The notes beneath the pieces were generated by a model that was not told the origin of the DNA, did no database searches, and saw only the letters and a program-made list of their open reading frames with translations. A stretch of DNA of 64,000 nt from contig NC_049565.1 in assembly GCF_013368755.1 (NCBI RefSeq), positions 3,410,001 through 3,474,000 of the forward strand, in the 5' to 3' direction. Both the position numbers and the translations under genes were made by a program. Positions 54,625-64,000 of the stretch are shown one piece after another; position 1 is the stretch's first letter, and every line of letters starts with the position of its first letter. This DNA comes from Talaromyces rugulosus. Lineage: Eukaryota > Ascomycota > Eurotiomycetes > Eurotiales > Trichocomaceae.

Positions 54625-57600
54625 ATGGAACCAATTCACATTACTCCAAGAACGGGAAGCTTGAAAGAACCAGAGGATTTGCCTCATGGAGAACACTCTG
54701 CCGAGAATATCAAGACGGTGTCTGACCATGATCTGCACGACATCTGGAAGTGGAATGCACATGTGCCAGAGATTATGAATGGCTGTATGCACGAATTGAT
54801 TGCTCAAAGGGTCCAGGAAGACCCTGATGCTCCAGCTATATGTGCATGGGATGGAGATTTAACATACAGTCAACTAGACAAGCTCTCTACTCGGCTGGCT
54901 GAACATCTTAAGGGTCTCGGTATTAGACCTCGAGAGATTGTGCCTCTTTACTTTGAGAAATCAATGTGGACGCCACTCGCCATGCTTGCAGTGATGAAAA
55001 TGGGTGCTGCATCTGTCATCTTAAATGCTGCACTGCCAACAGCCCGAGTCCAGAATATCATCGCCCAGGTTAATGCTAAGCTTATATTAACCTCTCAATC
55101 TCAATTTCACCTGGCTTGTGAGGCAACAGATATTCCTGCTCTTATTGTGAGCGAGTCAGCGCTCTCTAATCTCCCGCACTTATATGATGTGCCGCAGTTA
55201 TTGCCTGTGGACCCATCATCTCCTCTATATGTTGTGTTCACCTCCGGCAGTACAGGGCATCCCAAAGGTGCTGTTATAACCCATGCCAACTTCTGTAGTG
55301 CAGTCCATCACCAACAGCACGCTCTCGGGTTTTCCAAGACTGCACGGGTATTTGATTTTACGTCATATGCTTTCGATGTAGCGTGGTCCAATGTCCTTCA
55401 CACCTGGGCTGCTGGTGGCTGCCTCTGCATTCCCTCAGAGGCAGACCGTCTAGGAGATATTGTTGGGTCAATACGCCGACTTCGTGCAAACTTTCTGCAT
55501 CTAACACCTACGGTAGCACGAATTCTTGACCCGTCAGCCCTATCTAGTCTAGAGCATGTCCTATTCATTGGCGAGCCACTCAGGCACACGGATACAGTGC
55601 GATGGAAAGGCAGACCTCATATATACAATACCTATGGCCCCGCCGAATGCACAGTGACAAGCACCATTGAGCCCATCAGTCCGAATGAGACCAATGACCC
55701 TAGTATTGGCCGAGCTCTCGGCGGTGTGGCTTGGATTGTGCAACCAGACAATCCCGACCGTCTCACCCCTGTTGGGTTGATCGGTGAGCTCTGGCTTGAG
55801 GGTCCTATTGTGGGCGCTGGCTATTTTGGTGACTATGAAAAAACCGCAGCTAGCTTTATCGAAAATCCGTCATGGCTTCTCCAGGGAGCTCCTGGAATAC
55901 CGGGACGCCGTGGACGGCTGTACAGAACGGGCGACTTGGTCCGCTACAACGCGAATGGTTCACTGATATTCGTTGGTCGCACGGACACACAGGTTAAGAT
56001 CCACGGCCAACGAATCGAGTTGGGAGAAATTGAGTATCATGTCCGTCAATTACTTAGTATTCAATATGTCCAGCATGTTGTTGCTGAAATAATTTCCTCA
56101 CATTCGACAGGCCGTCAAAAGTTGGCAGTCTTCTTCACAATTTTGGATGCAAAAGGGAATGAGGACGCGCAGCAGAAAGCCAGACCATTCATAGCGGAAC
56201 TTGAAAAAGAGTTGCCGCGACGACTACCGTTATATATGATCCCTTCGACCTATATACCTATCGCCCAGCTTCCCATGACAGCGTCCGGTAAGACAGACAG
56301 AAAGATTCTGAGAGAACTAGGTGCTATAATGAGTAGGAAATCAATCCTTAAGCCAAATTCAGATGTGCCAGACAAACATCTCCTGCTAACTTCTACCACT
56401 GAACGCAAGATGCAGCTCTTGTGGGCATCTATCTTTTTGATTCGACCTGATGAAATAAGCGCAATGGACAGCTTTCTCCGCCTTGGTGGTGATTCTATTT
56501 CTGCGATGCGTCTCACAGTCCTTGCGCGACAACAAGGCCTTGCTATTTCAGTTGGTGACATTCTTCAGCATCCACAACTAAGTGATTTGGCCAAAGTCAT
56601 AGAGAACCGTCAAGTTCTCCTAGAGGAGAAGGTCATCCAGCCATTTTCTCTACTCGGAGAAAGTGTGAACAACGATGAGATCCAGCAACAGGCGGCCGAC
56701 CTGTGCGCTGTTAATATATCACAAGTTGAAGATGTCTTTCCTTGTACGCCCTTACAGGAAGGCCTACTTGCAATGACAGCCAAGTCTCCAGATGACTATA
56801 TACTGCACATCACAGTTGAGCTACAACCAGAAGTGAATATTGAACAGTTTCAAGCAGCTTGGGAAGAGGTTATTTCTATAGCCCCAGTTCTACGTTCATG
56901 CATCACTCATCTACCAGGTCACGGATTAGTTCAAGTTGTGCTACGGAAACCAGTTAAATGGAAAAAGCAATCATCTCTTGAAGAGACCACAAGTAATGGA
57001 TTAGAAAACCCACACTCTATTGGCGTTGGCCAAGACTTGGCACAATTCGGGATTACTGTCGACGCAGTAAATAACAAACGATATTTTAATCTCTTACTAC
57101 ATCATGCTGTATACGATGGCTGGTCACTTCCACTGCTACAAGAGGTAGCAGAAAAGATATATAAAGGAGAGCCATATGAGCCTCTGGTCCCTATGCAGCC
57201 GTTCATTCGGTATCTCCATAACTGTGATACAGAAACACAGAATGAATTCTGGAAGGAGCAATTCTTGGGCCTGGAAGCAACACAGTTTCCTGTTCTCCCA
57301 GCAGCCTCCTACCAGCCACGAGCCGATCAGATGATCGACCATGTTATCGAGCACGTCAACTGGCCTGCTGGTGATGTAACATTGTCTACTGTCATTCGAG
57401 CGGCATGGGCCATCGTGCTATCTTGGTATGCCGGCTCGCCGGATGCCGTATTTGGAGTGGTTGTCCTGGGCCGCCAGGTGCCTGTGCATGGAATCGAGAG
57501 GATTGCAGGACCTACTATTGCCACAGTTCCTCTGCGTGTCACTGTTGACAGGGAAAGCACTGTGCAAGATCTACTCCAGCGTGTGCACCGACAGGCTGCT

Positions 57601-60600
57601 GAAATGATTCCCTTCGAGCACACAGGACTGCAGTATATCCGTGGCATAAGCGAGGATGCTGCAAGTGCCTGCCGATTTCAGACGCTTCTGGTCATTCAGC
57701 CTGCTAGCTTGCACGGTAACCTTGCCAAACAGAGTTGCATATTCAAGAAGCCTCTGAACAACGCTGATTTCAGGAGTGGTCGAAATGGGATCCTTAAAAA
57801 TATAGGATCAGATGCTAGTACTTATGCGATATCAGTTTCATGCAACATTCAAGAGTCTGGACTTTGCTTGCAGGTTCACTTTGACTCGAACGTTATTAGC
57901 GTTGTACAGGCAAAGCGGATAGCCATTCAGCTGGAGTATCTACTTCGCCAACTTTGTTCACCGGATGTGGCTAGTATGAAAGTTCGAAATGTTCAAAAGA
58001 TTGATGATCATGATCTGAATGATATCTGGAGTTGGAATTCAAATGTTCCTGAGACAATAGATGCTTGTGTGCACGATCTTATTGCCAAGAATGTTCAGGA
58101 TAAAGCTCTCGAACCAGCCGTATGCGCCTGGGATGGAGACCTTACATATAGTCAGCTGGACATACTCTCAACCCGACTAGCATTGTCTTTTATGGTAGCG
58201 GGAATTGAACCGCATATGACAGTTCCACTACTTTTCGAGAAATCAATGTGGACTCCCATCGCTATGCTGGCGGTGATGAAAATCGGCGCATGTTCCGCAC
58301 TTTTAGACGTATCACAACCTCTTGACCGACTGAAATATATTATAGGAAATATTGATTCCGCACATATAATTTGTGGCGCCTCTGTGGCCTCTTTAGCTTT
58401 AAGCATTGGCGATAGAAAGGTTTTCATTGTTGAAAGAGAGAGACTATCAGTTACGGATCCGGACGACACTCCAAGCATATTGGAGCCAAAACTACCTCGT
58501 GTGAGTCCAAGCGATCTCTTGTATGTGGTTTTCACTTCTGGTAGCACTGGAAAACCAAAGGGAGTCATGATTACGCATTCGAACGCTACGAGTGCAGTGA
58601 AACATTGGGGGATATTTGGTATTTCACCAACATCAAGAGTCGCAGATTTTGCATCATATGCCTTCGACGTCGCCTGGTATAACTTTCTCAATCCTCTCAT
58701 TGAAGGCGGATGCATCTGTATTCCTTCTGAAAAAGAGCGCAAACATGATCTTGTCAATTTCATGATAAGAACGCGAGTAAATCATATAACGCTTACTCCA
58801 TCAGTCGCATCGGTCTTGGATCTGCAATTGGTATCTGGGCTCCAGACTATCATTCTGGGAGGTGAGCTTGTTGATTTTGACAAGCTAAAGCATCTGATGA
58901 AAATCAAAAACATTGTTGTCGCATATGGCCCTGCTGAATGCACAATTAACACGACAGCAGTCAATGTCAAGGCGTGTCAAGTTCCTAAGGGGAGCATTGG
59001 TTTGGGGTGTGGAGCTACCACATGGGTTCTTGATCTCTTCAAAGATACCTTGGTGCCTATAGGTGCAATAGGAGAATTAGCCTTGGAAGGTCCGCTTATT
59101 GGAAAGGGTTATATGGGCGGCGCAGATAGAATAGCTTCAGCCTTTATTGAAAGTCCTCCGTGGATGCTCAGTGGGGCGGCGGGAATACCTGGACGAGTCG
59201 GAAGGATCTACAGGACCGGCGACTTGGTACGCTATCACACGGATGGTACGCTGATCTTTGTCGGGCGTAAGGACAACCAGGTCAAGATTCGGGGCCAACG
59301 TCTTGAGCTAGGCGAAATTGAGTCCAACATCCGTGACCTAATACCATCAAATGACATGAAAAATGTGATAGCTGAAGTGATTAATCCACCTCCAGGATCC
59401 AAGAAGGTAATCGCAGCCTTTTTTACAGTCTCGAGCACTTCACGTGATGAGAAACTGGAGAATGAAGCCAGTCCTATAATATCAAAGCTTGAGATGGAGT
59501 TACCACAACGACTGCCAGCATACATGATTCCGGATGTGTACATACCCATCACAGATATCCCAATGACGGCAACTGGCAAAGTCCATCGAAGAGCATTAAG
59601 AAACATAGGAGCCTTGATGTACCAAAGCGCCGTGTCGCGAGGAAATGAATCGAGCGCCAGGACAAACATAGAACCGAGTACGGTAGTCGAAGTGAAATTG
59701 CGAGAATTATGGAAGGAGATTTTGAACATAGATGAAGATGGAATTAGTACGCATCACAGCTTCCTCCGCCTTGGTGGTGATTCTATTTCTGCGATGCGTC
59801 TCACAGTCCTTGCGCGACAACAAGGCCTTGCTATTTCAGTTGGTGACATTCTTCAGCATCCACAACTAAGTGATTTGGCCAAAGTCATAGAGAACCGTCA
59901 AGTTCTCCTAGAGGAGAAGGTCATCCAGCCATTTTCTCTACTCGGAGAAAGTGTGAACAACGATGAGATCCAGCAACAGGCGGCCGACCTGTGCGCTGTT
60001 AATATATCACAAGTTGAAGATGTCTTTCCTTGTACGCCCTTACAGGAAGGCCTACTTGCAATGACAGCCAAGTCTCCAGATGACTATATACTGCACATCA
60101 CAGTTGAGCTACAACCAGAAGTGAATATTGAACAGTTTCAAGCAGCTTGGGAAGAGGTTATTTCTATAGCCCCAGTTCTACGTTCATGCATCACTCATCT
60201 ACCAGGTCACGGATTAGTTCAAGTTGTGCTACGGAAACCAGTTAAATGGAAAAAGCAATCATCTCTTGAAGAGACCACAAGTAATGGATTAGAAAACCCA
60301 CACTCTATTGGCGTTGGCCAAGACTTGGCACAATTCGGGATTACTGTCGACGCAGTAAATAACAAACGATATTTTAATCTCTTACTACATCATGCTGTAT
60401 ACGATGGCTGGTCACTTCCACTGCTACAAGAGGTAGCAGAAAAGATATATAAAGGAGAGCCATATGAGCCTCTGGTCCCTATGCAGCCGTTCATTCGGTA
60501 TCTCCATAACTGTGATACAGAAACACAGAATGAATTCTGGAAGGAGCAATTCTTGGGCCTGGAAGCAACACAGTTTCCTGTTCTCCCAGCAGCCTCCTAC

Positions 60601-63600
60601 CAGCCACGAGCCGATCAGATGATCGACCATGTTATCGAGCACGTCAACTGGCCTGCTGGTGATGTAACATTGTCTACTGTCATTCGAGCGGCATGGGCCA
60701 TCGTGCTATCTTGGTATGCCGGCTCGCCGGATGCCGTATTTGGAGTGGTTGTCCTGGGCCGCCAGGTGCCTGTGCATGGAATCGAGAGGATTGCAGGACC
60801 TACTATTGCCACAGTTCCTCTGCGTGTCACTGTTGACAGGGAAAGCACTGTGCAAGATCTACTCCAGCGTGTGCACCGACAGGCTGCTGAAATGATTCCC
60901 TTCGAGCACACAGGACTGCAGTATATCCGTGGCATAAGCGAGGATGCTGCAAGTGCCTGCCGATTTCAGACGCTTCTGATCGTCCAGCCTCCCACAGTGC
61001 AGAGTGACAACAGTGATAATGGTCCATTATTCAAAAATGACCTGTATGACAAGGAACTCACATCTGGCAATACTATGACACAAATGTTTGACACCTATGC
61101 TATCAATTTAAATGCCAGTGTTCGAAGATCCTCATTGCTTCTACAGCTCCGATTTGATTCCACTATAATCAGTGAACAGGACATAAAGAGAATGATGCAA
61201 AGATTAGAGCAAGTGATAAATCAGATTACCCAACCGGATCAGACCGCGACAATGCAGGATATCAAGACGGTGTCTGACCATGATCTGCACGACATCTGGA
61301 AGTGGAATGCACATGTGCCAGAGATTATGAATGGCTGTATGCACGAATTGATTGCTCAAAGGGTCCAGGAAGACCCTGATGCTCCAGCTATATGTGCATG
61401 GGATGGAGATTTAACATACAGTCAACTAGACAAGCTCTCTACTCGGCTGGCTGAACATCTTAAGGGTCTCGGTATTAGACCTCGAGAGATTGTGCCTCTT
61501 TACTTTGAGAAATCAATGTGGACGCCACTCGCCATGCTTGCAGTGATGAAAATGGGTGCTGCATCTGTCATCTTAAATGCTGCACTGCCAACAGCCCGAG
61601 TCCAGAATATCATCGCCCAGGTTAATGCTAAGCTTATATTAACCTCTCAATCTCAATTTCACCTGGCTTGTGAGGCAACAGATATTCCTGCTCTTATTGT
61701 GAGCGAGTCAGCGCTCTCTAATCTCCCGCACTTATATGATGTGCCGCAGTTATTGCCTGTGGACCCATCATCTCCTCTATATGTTGTGTTCACCTCCGGC
61801 AGTACAGGGCATCCCAAAGGTGCTGTTATAACCCATGCCAACTTCTGTAGTGCAGTCCATCACCAACAGCACGCTCTCGGGTTTTCCAAGACTGCACGGG
61901 TATTTGATTTTACGTCATATGCTTTCGATGTAGCGTGGTCCAATGTCCTTCACACCTGGGCTGCTGGTGGCTGCCTCTGCATTCCCTCAGAGGCAGACCG
62001 TCTAGGAGATATTGTTGGGTCAATACGCCGACTTCGTGCAAACTTTCTGCATCTAACACCTACGGTAGCACGAATTCTTGACCCGTCAGCCCTATCTAGT
62101 CTAGAGCATGTCCTATTCATTGGCGAGCCACTCAGGCACACGGATACAGTGCGATGGAAAGGCAGACCTCATATATACAATACCTATGGCCCCGCCGAAT
62201 GCACAGTGACAAGCACCATTGAGCCCATCAGTCCGAATGAGACCAATGACCCTAGTATTGGCCGAGCTCTCGGCGGTGTGGCTTGGATTGTGCAACCAGA
62301 CAATCCCGACCGTCTCACCCCTGTTGGGTTGATCGGTGAGCTCTGGCTTGAGGGTCCTATTGTGGGCGCTGGCTATTTTGGTGACTATGAAAAAACCGCA
62401 GCTAGCTTTATCGAAAATCCGTCATGGCTTCTCCAGGGAGCTCCTGGAATACCGGGACGCCGTGGACGGCTGTACAGAACGGGCGACTTGGTCCGCTACA
62501 ACGCGAATGGTTCACTGATATTCGTTGGTCGCACGGACACACAGGTTAAGATCCACGGCCAACGAATCGAGTTGGGAGAAATTGAGTATCATGTCCGTCA
62601 ATTACTTAGTATTCAATATGTCCAGCATGTTGTTGCTGAAATAATTTCCTCACATTCGACAGGCCGTCAAAAGTTGGCAGTCTTCTTCACAATTTTGGAT
62701 GCAAAAGGGAATGAGGACGCGCAGCAGAAAGCCAGACCATTCATAGCGGAACTTGAAAAAGAGTTGCCGCGACGACTACCGTTATATATGATCCCTTCGA
62801 CCTATATACCTATCGCCCAGCTTCCCATGACAGCGTCCGGTAAGACAGATCGGAAAGTTCTACGCCATATTGGGGCGTTATATGACTCTCAATATGTTGA
62901 GACTCCTTTATCACTCGATTCCCCTCCAACAACAGAAACAGAACTTCGCCTGTCTAATTTATGTGCCAGTATTCTGAATATCGATTATGCAACTATCGAT
63001 TTTAGAAAGAGCTTCCCCGATATTGGTGGAGATTCAATCACGATAATGTCGTTGGCCATAGCGATTCAAACTCAATGGAACCTTAAAATCCCGATAACAA
63101 TATTAGCCGAACCAGGAAATTCGCTTCGCGACTTGTCATTTCTGATTGATAACTTTCAGGAGGGTCATTTAACACATAAGAAATCTGCACTTGACATAGA
63201 TCGTGAGATGAGAGCACTGAGCGACAAGCTGTTCTCGCCTTCGGGTAACGTTCTGTGTGCCGCCCAACGAACGACTGTCTTCGTAACAGGATCTACCGGT
63301 TACTTGGGAACGCAAATCCTCCGGTCACTCCTCGTCAATAGAACCTTTGATAGAGTTGTTTTGCTTGTTCGCCCGATGGATAATCAAGGAGGCCTCGAAA
63401 GAGTCAAAAAGTCAGCAGAATTAGCAGGGTGGTGGGATGATATGTTCGCTTCAACGATCGATGTCTGGCAAGGCGACCTCTCCAAAGAGAAATTTGATTT
63501 AACCGATTCTCAATGGCTATCATTGAGTGGCTCACAGACGGCGGATGGTCCTATTAATGCCATAATTCATAATGGCGCCGTTGTACACTGGACAAGTAGT

Positions 63601-64000
63601 TACGATAAATTGAAGAAGGTCAATGTTGAATCGACCTTGCAGTTATTGAGAGTCGCTTTGGCATCGCCTTGCATGAATCGGTTCATATACATATCCGGAG
63701 GTGAAATTTCTGCAAACAGGGATGCGATATTATCGAATAGCGAGACGAACCAGATGACAGGTTATGATCTGACTAAGTATATCTCAGAAAGGCTTGTCGG
63801 TGCGGTGGTATCCAAATATCCCAACTCCCGATGTAAATTCATGACCATCAAACCGGCTCTCATTATTGGTGACGCTAGCGCAGGTATCGCAAACCCGGAC
63901 GATTTTCTGTGGAGGCTCGTTATCACTACGGTGCGCTTAAAAGCACGCCCGATTGAAACCAGGCGGTCATGGCTCGCAATCTCTGATGCAAGGCATATAT
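54625..64000 (+). CDS. Non-ribosomal peptide synthetase, A-T-C-A-T-C-A-T-R, 3' end outside window (>3125 codons)
   Basis: One uninterrupted frame without introns. Domains by core motifs: A1 (FTSGSTGHPKG near residue 205; TYGPAEC; closing TASGKTDRK near 550), T1 (LGGDSISAM, about 620), C1 (HHAVYDGWS, about 826), A2 (FTSGSTGKPKG, about 1303), T2 (about 1716), C2 (HHAVYDGWS, about 1922), A3 (about 2389), T3 (IGGDSITIM, about 2800) and a terminal thioester reductase with TGSTGYLG (about 2888) and YDLTK (about 3047). All key residues are present. The reductase would release a peptide aldehyde or alcohol using NAD(P)H. By-eye substrate codes are DVSHFGTVTK for A1 and A3 and DVYTIGAINK for A2. Asp at the first position indicates alpha-amino acids, but I cannot name them. 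A1/A3 and T1-C1/T2-C2 appear identical copies. It probably forms a cluster with the genes at 47740 and 52256. The product is unknown. Confidence 0.92.
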   Translation, partial: MEPIHITPRTGSLKEPEDLPHGEHSAENIKTVSDHDLHDIWKWNAHVPEIMNGCMHELIAQRVQEDPDAPAICAWDGDLTYSQLDKLSTRLAEHLKGLGIRPREIVPLYFEKSMWTPLAMLAVMKMGAASVILNAALPTARVQNIIAQVNAKLILTSQSQFHLACEATDIPALIVSESALSNLPHLYDVPQLLPVDPSSPLYVVFTSGSTGHPKGAVITHANFCSAVHHQQHALGFSKTARVFDFTSYAFDVAWSNVLHTWAAGGCLCIPSEADRLGDIVGSIRRLRANFLHLTPTVARILDPSALSSLEHVLFIGEPLRHTDTVRWKGRPHIYNTYGPAECTVTSTIEPISPNETNDPSIGRALGGVAWIVQPDNPDRLTPVGLIGELWLEGPIVGAGYFGDYEKTAASFIENPSWLLQGAPGIPGRRGRLYRTGDLVRYNANGSLIFVGRTDTQVKIHGQRIELGEIEYHVRQLLSIQYVQHVVAEIISSHSTGRQKLAVFFTILDAKGNEDAQQKARPFIAELEKELPRRLPLYMIPSTYIPIAQLPMTASGKTDRKILRELGAIMSRKSILKPNSDVPDKHLLLTSTTERKMQLLWASIFLIRPDEISAMDSFLRLGGDSISAMRLTVLARQQGLAISVGDILQHPQLSDLAKVIENRQVLLEEKVIQPFSLLGESVNNDEIQQQAADLCAVNISQVEDVFPCTPLQEGLLAMTAKSPDDYILHITVELQPEVNIEQFQAAWEEVISIAPVLRSCITHLPGHGLVQVVLRKPVKWKKQSSLEETTSNGLENPHSIGVGQDLAQFGITVDAVNNKRYFNLLLHHAVYDGWSLPLLQEVAEKIYKGEPYEPLVPMQPFIRYLHNCDTETQNEFWKEQFLGLEATQFPVLPAASYQPRADQMIDHVIEHVNWPAGDVTLSTVIRAAWAIVLSWYAGSPDAVFGVVVLGRQVPVHGIERIAGPTIATVPLRVTVDRESTVQDLLQRVHRQAAEMIPFEHTGLQYIRGISEDAASACRFQTLLVIQPASLHGNLAKQSCIFKKPLNNADFRSGRNGILKNIGSDASTYAISVSCNIQESGLCLQVHFDSNVISVVQAKRIAIQLEYLLRQLCSPDVASMKVRNVQKIDDHDLNDIWSWNSNVPETIDACVHDLIAKNVQDKALEPAVCAWDGDLTYSQLDILSTRLALSFMVAGIEPHMTVPLLFEKSMWTPIAMLAVMKIGACSALLDVSQPLDRLKYIIGNIDSAHIICGASVASLALSIGDRKVFIVERERLSVTDPDDTPSILEPKLPRVSPSDLLYVVFTSGSTGKPKGVMITHSNATSAVKHWGIFGISPTSRVADFASYAFDVAWYNFLNPLIEGGCICIPSEKERKHDLVNFMIRTRVNHITLTPSVASVLDLQLVSGLQTIILGGELVDFDKLKHLMKIKNIVVAYGPAECTINTTAVNVKACQVPKGSIGLGCGATTWVLDLFKDTLVPIGAIGELALEGPLIGKGYMGGADRIASAFIESPPWMLSGAAGIPGRVGRIYRTGDLVRYHTDGTLIFVGRKDNQVKIRGQRLELGEIESNIRDLIPSNDMKNVIAEVINPPPGSKKVIAAFFTVSSTSRDEKLENEASPIISKLEMELPQRLPAYMIPDVYIPITDIPMTATGKVHRRALRNIGALMYQSAVSRGNESSARTNIEPSTVVEVKLRELWKEILNIDEDGISTHHSFLRLGGDSISAMRLTVLARQQGLAISVGDILQHPQLSDLAKVIENRQVLLEEKVIQPFSLLGESVNNDEIQQQAADLCAVNISQVEDVFPCTPLQEGLLAMTAKSPDDYILHITVELQPEVNIEQFQAAWEEVISIAPVLRSCITHLPGHGLVQVVLRKPVKWKKQSSLEETTSNGLENPHSIGVGQDLAQFGITVDAVNNKRYFNLLLHHAVYDGWSLPLLQEVAEKIYKGEPYEPLVPMQPFIRYLHNCDTETQNEFWKEQFLGLEATQFPVLPAASYQPRADQMIDHVIEHVNWPAGDVTLSTVIRAAWAIVLSWYAGSPDAVFGVVVLGRQVPVHGIERIAGPTIATVPLRVTVDRESTVQDLLQRVHRQAAEMIPFEHTGLQYIRGISEDAASACRFQTLLIVQPPTVQSDNSDNGPLFKNDLYDKELTSGNTMTQMFDTYAINLNASVRRSSLLLQLRFDSTIISEQDIKRMMQRLEQVINQITQPDQTATMQDIKTVSDHDLHDIWKWNAHVPEIMNGCMHELIAQRVQEDPDAPAICAWDGDLTYSQLDKLSTRLAEHLKGLGIRPREIVPLYFEKSMWTPLAMLAVMKMGAASVILNAALPTARVQNIIAQVNAKLILTSQSQFHLACEATDIPALIVSESALSNLPHLYDVPQLLPVDPSSPLYVVFTSGSTGHPKGAVITHANFCSAVHHQQHALGFSKTARVFDFTSYAFDVAWSNVLHTWAAGGCLCIPSEADRLGDIVGSIRRLRANFLHLTPTVARILDPSALSSLEHVLFIGEPLRHTDTVRWKGRPHIYNTYGPAECTVTSTIEPISPNETNDPSIGRALGGVAWIVQPDNPDRLTPVGLIGELWLEGPIVGAGYFGDYEKTAASFIENPSWLLQGAPGIPGRRGRLYRTGDLVRYNANGSLIFVGRTDTQVKIHGQRIELGEIEYHVRQLLSIQYVQHVVAEIISSHSTGRQKLAVFFTILDAKGNEDAQQKARPFIAELEKELPRRLPLYMIPSTYIPIAQLPMTASGKTDRKVLRHIGALYDSQYVETPLSLDSPPTTETELRLSNLCASILNIDYATIDFRKSFPDIGGDSITIMSLAIAIQTQWNLKIPITILAEPGNSLRDLSFLIDNFQEGHLTHKKSALDIDREMRALSDKLFSPSGNVLCAAQRTTVFVTGSTGYLGTQILRSLLVNRTFDRVVLLVRPMDNQGGLERVKKSAELAGWWDDMFASTIDVWQGDLSKEKFDLTDSQWLSLSGSQTADGPINAIIHNGAVVHWTSSYDKLKKVNVESTLQLLRVALASPCMNRFIYISGGEISANRDAILSNSETNQMTGYDLTKYISERLVGAVVSKYPNSRCKFMTIKPALIIGDASAGIANPDDFLWRLVITTVRLKARPIETRRSWLAISDARHI
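54708..56297 (+). repeat. NRPS internal duplicate, A1 copy (mate 61260-62849)
   Basis: About 1.59 kb identical by eye to 61260-62849, at a constant offset of 6552 bp (2184 codons), including silent positions. It covers the linker and the whole A domain and stops sharply after GGTAAGACAGA. Confidence 0.9.
56476..57690 (+). repeat. NRPS internal duplicate, T1-C1 copy (mate 59764-60978)
   Basis: About 1.2 kb identical by eye to 59764-60978 at an offset of 3288 bp. It starts in the carrier-protein core motif and ends inside C1 after GACGCTTCTG. The last 250 bp of the two C domains differ. Confidence 0.9.
59764..60978 (+). repeat. NRPS internal duplicate, T2-C2 copy (mate 56476-57690)
   Basis: Second copy of the T-C segment. 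The adjacent A2 domain (58030-59600) is not duplicated and is clearly diverged from A1/A3. Confidence 0.9.
61260..62849 (+). repeat. NRPS internal duplicate, A3 copy (mate 54708-56297)
   Basis: Second copy of the A-domain segment. Immediately downstream, T3 is unrelated in detail to T1/T2 and leads to the reductase. Confidence 0.9.

Noticed and set aside
55107..62518. Repeated minus- and plus-strand small frames inside the NRPS
   Set aside because: They are shadows in other frames, duplicated because the NRPS segments are duplicated.

Overview
The window looks like accessory, probably subtelomeric, DNA of a filamentous ascomycete, most likely an Aspergillus/Penicillium-type eurotiomycete. 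Supporting signs are short 44-76 bp GT-AG introns, fungus-specific families (Zn2Cys6, NACHT-WD40 NLRs, DUF3723-like, 14-TM MFS, NRPS), long gene-poor stretches, MITEs, satellites, and many genes carrying one or a few lesions. Gene models were joined by hand from reading frames and splice sites and have not been confirmed with RNA. No rRNA, tRNA, CRISPR or telomeric repeat was seen.

Layout. 0.5-6.6 kb: a Zn2Cys6-like regulator lacking its sixth cysteine, a broken hypothetical gene carrying a 352-bp MITE, and a Cys-rich hypothetical. 7.6-19.6 kb: an NLR/cell-death island. It holds a motif-NACHT-WD40 receptor (minus), a divergent SesA-like protein (plus), a stand-alone PNP_UDP protein (minus) and a PNP-NACHT-WD40 receptor (plus). 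The first three share one ungapped 37-residue Gly/Asn/Gln-rich motif, at the N-terminus of the receptor and the C-terminus of both candidate effectors. This is the layout of fungal amyloid-templated NLR signalling. 19.6-26.4 kb: a relic-rich zone (transposase fragment, P450 pseudogene, GH64 gene with one TAG, second MITE copy, DUF829 gene with one TGA). 26.6-44.2 kb: an MFS transporter, small and repeat-containing hypotheticals, an ankyrin protein, a five-exon ferric-reductase-like gene, a large DUF3723-like coiled-coil gene, a pseudokinase and a frameshifted F-box gene. 44.3-47.3 kb: WD40 and ferric-reductase relics and a 215-bp satellite. 47.7-64 kb: a likely secondary-metabolite locus with an MFS transporter, a Baeyer-Villiger-type flavin monooxygenase and a three-module NRPS (A-T-C-A-T-C-A-T-R) running off the right edge.

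How the genes may work together. In the NLR island, ligand sensing by the near-identical 12-repeat WD40 array would expose the receptor's N-terminal motif, which would template the matching C-terminal motif of the SesA-like and PNP proteins and activate them. The neighbouring PNP-NACHT-WD40 receptor carries the same type of enzyme domain by direct fusion. In the NRPS locus, adenylation domains 1 and 3 and the two T-C blocks are copies that look identical at the DNA level, predicting an X-Y-X peptide released reductively as an aldehyde or alcohol, possibly oxidised by the monooxygenase and exported by the MFS protein.
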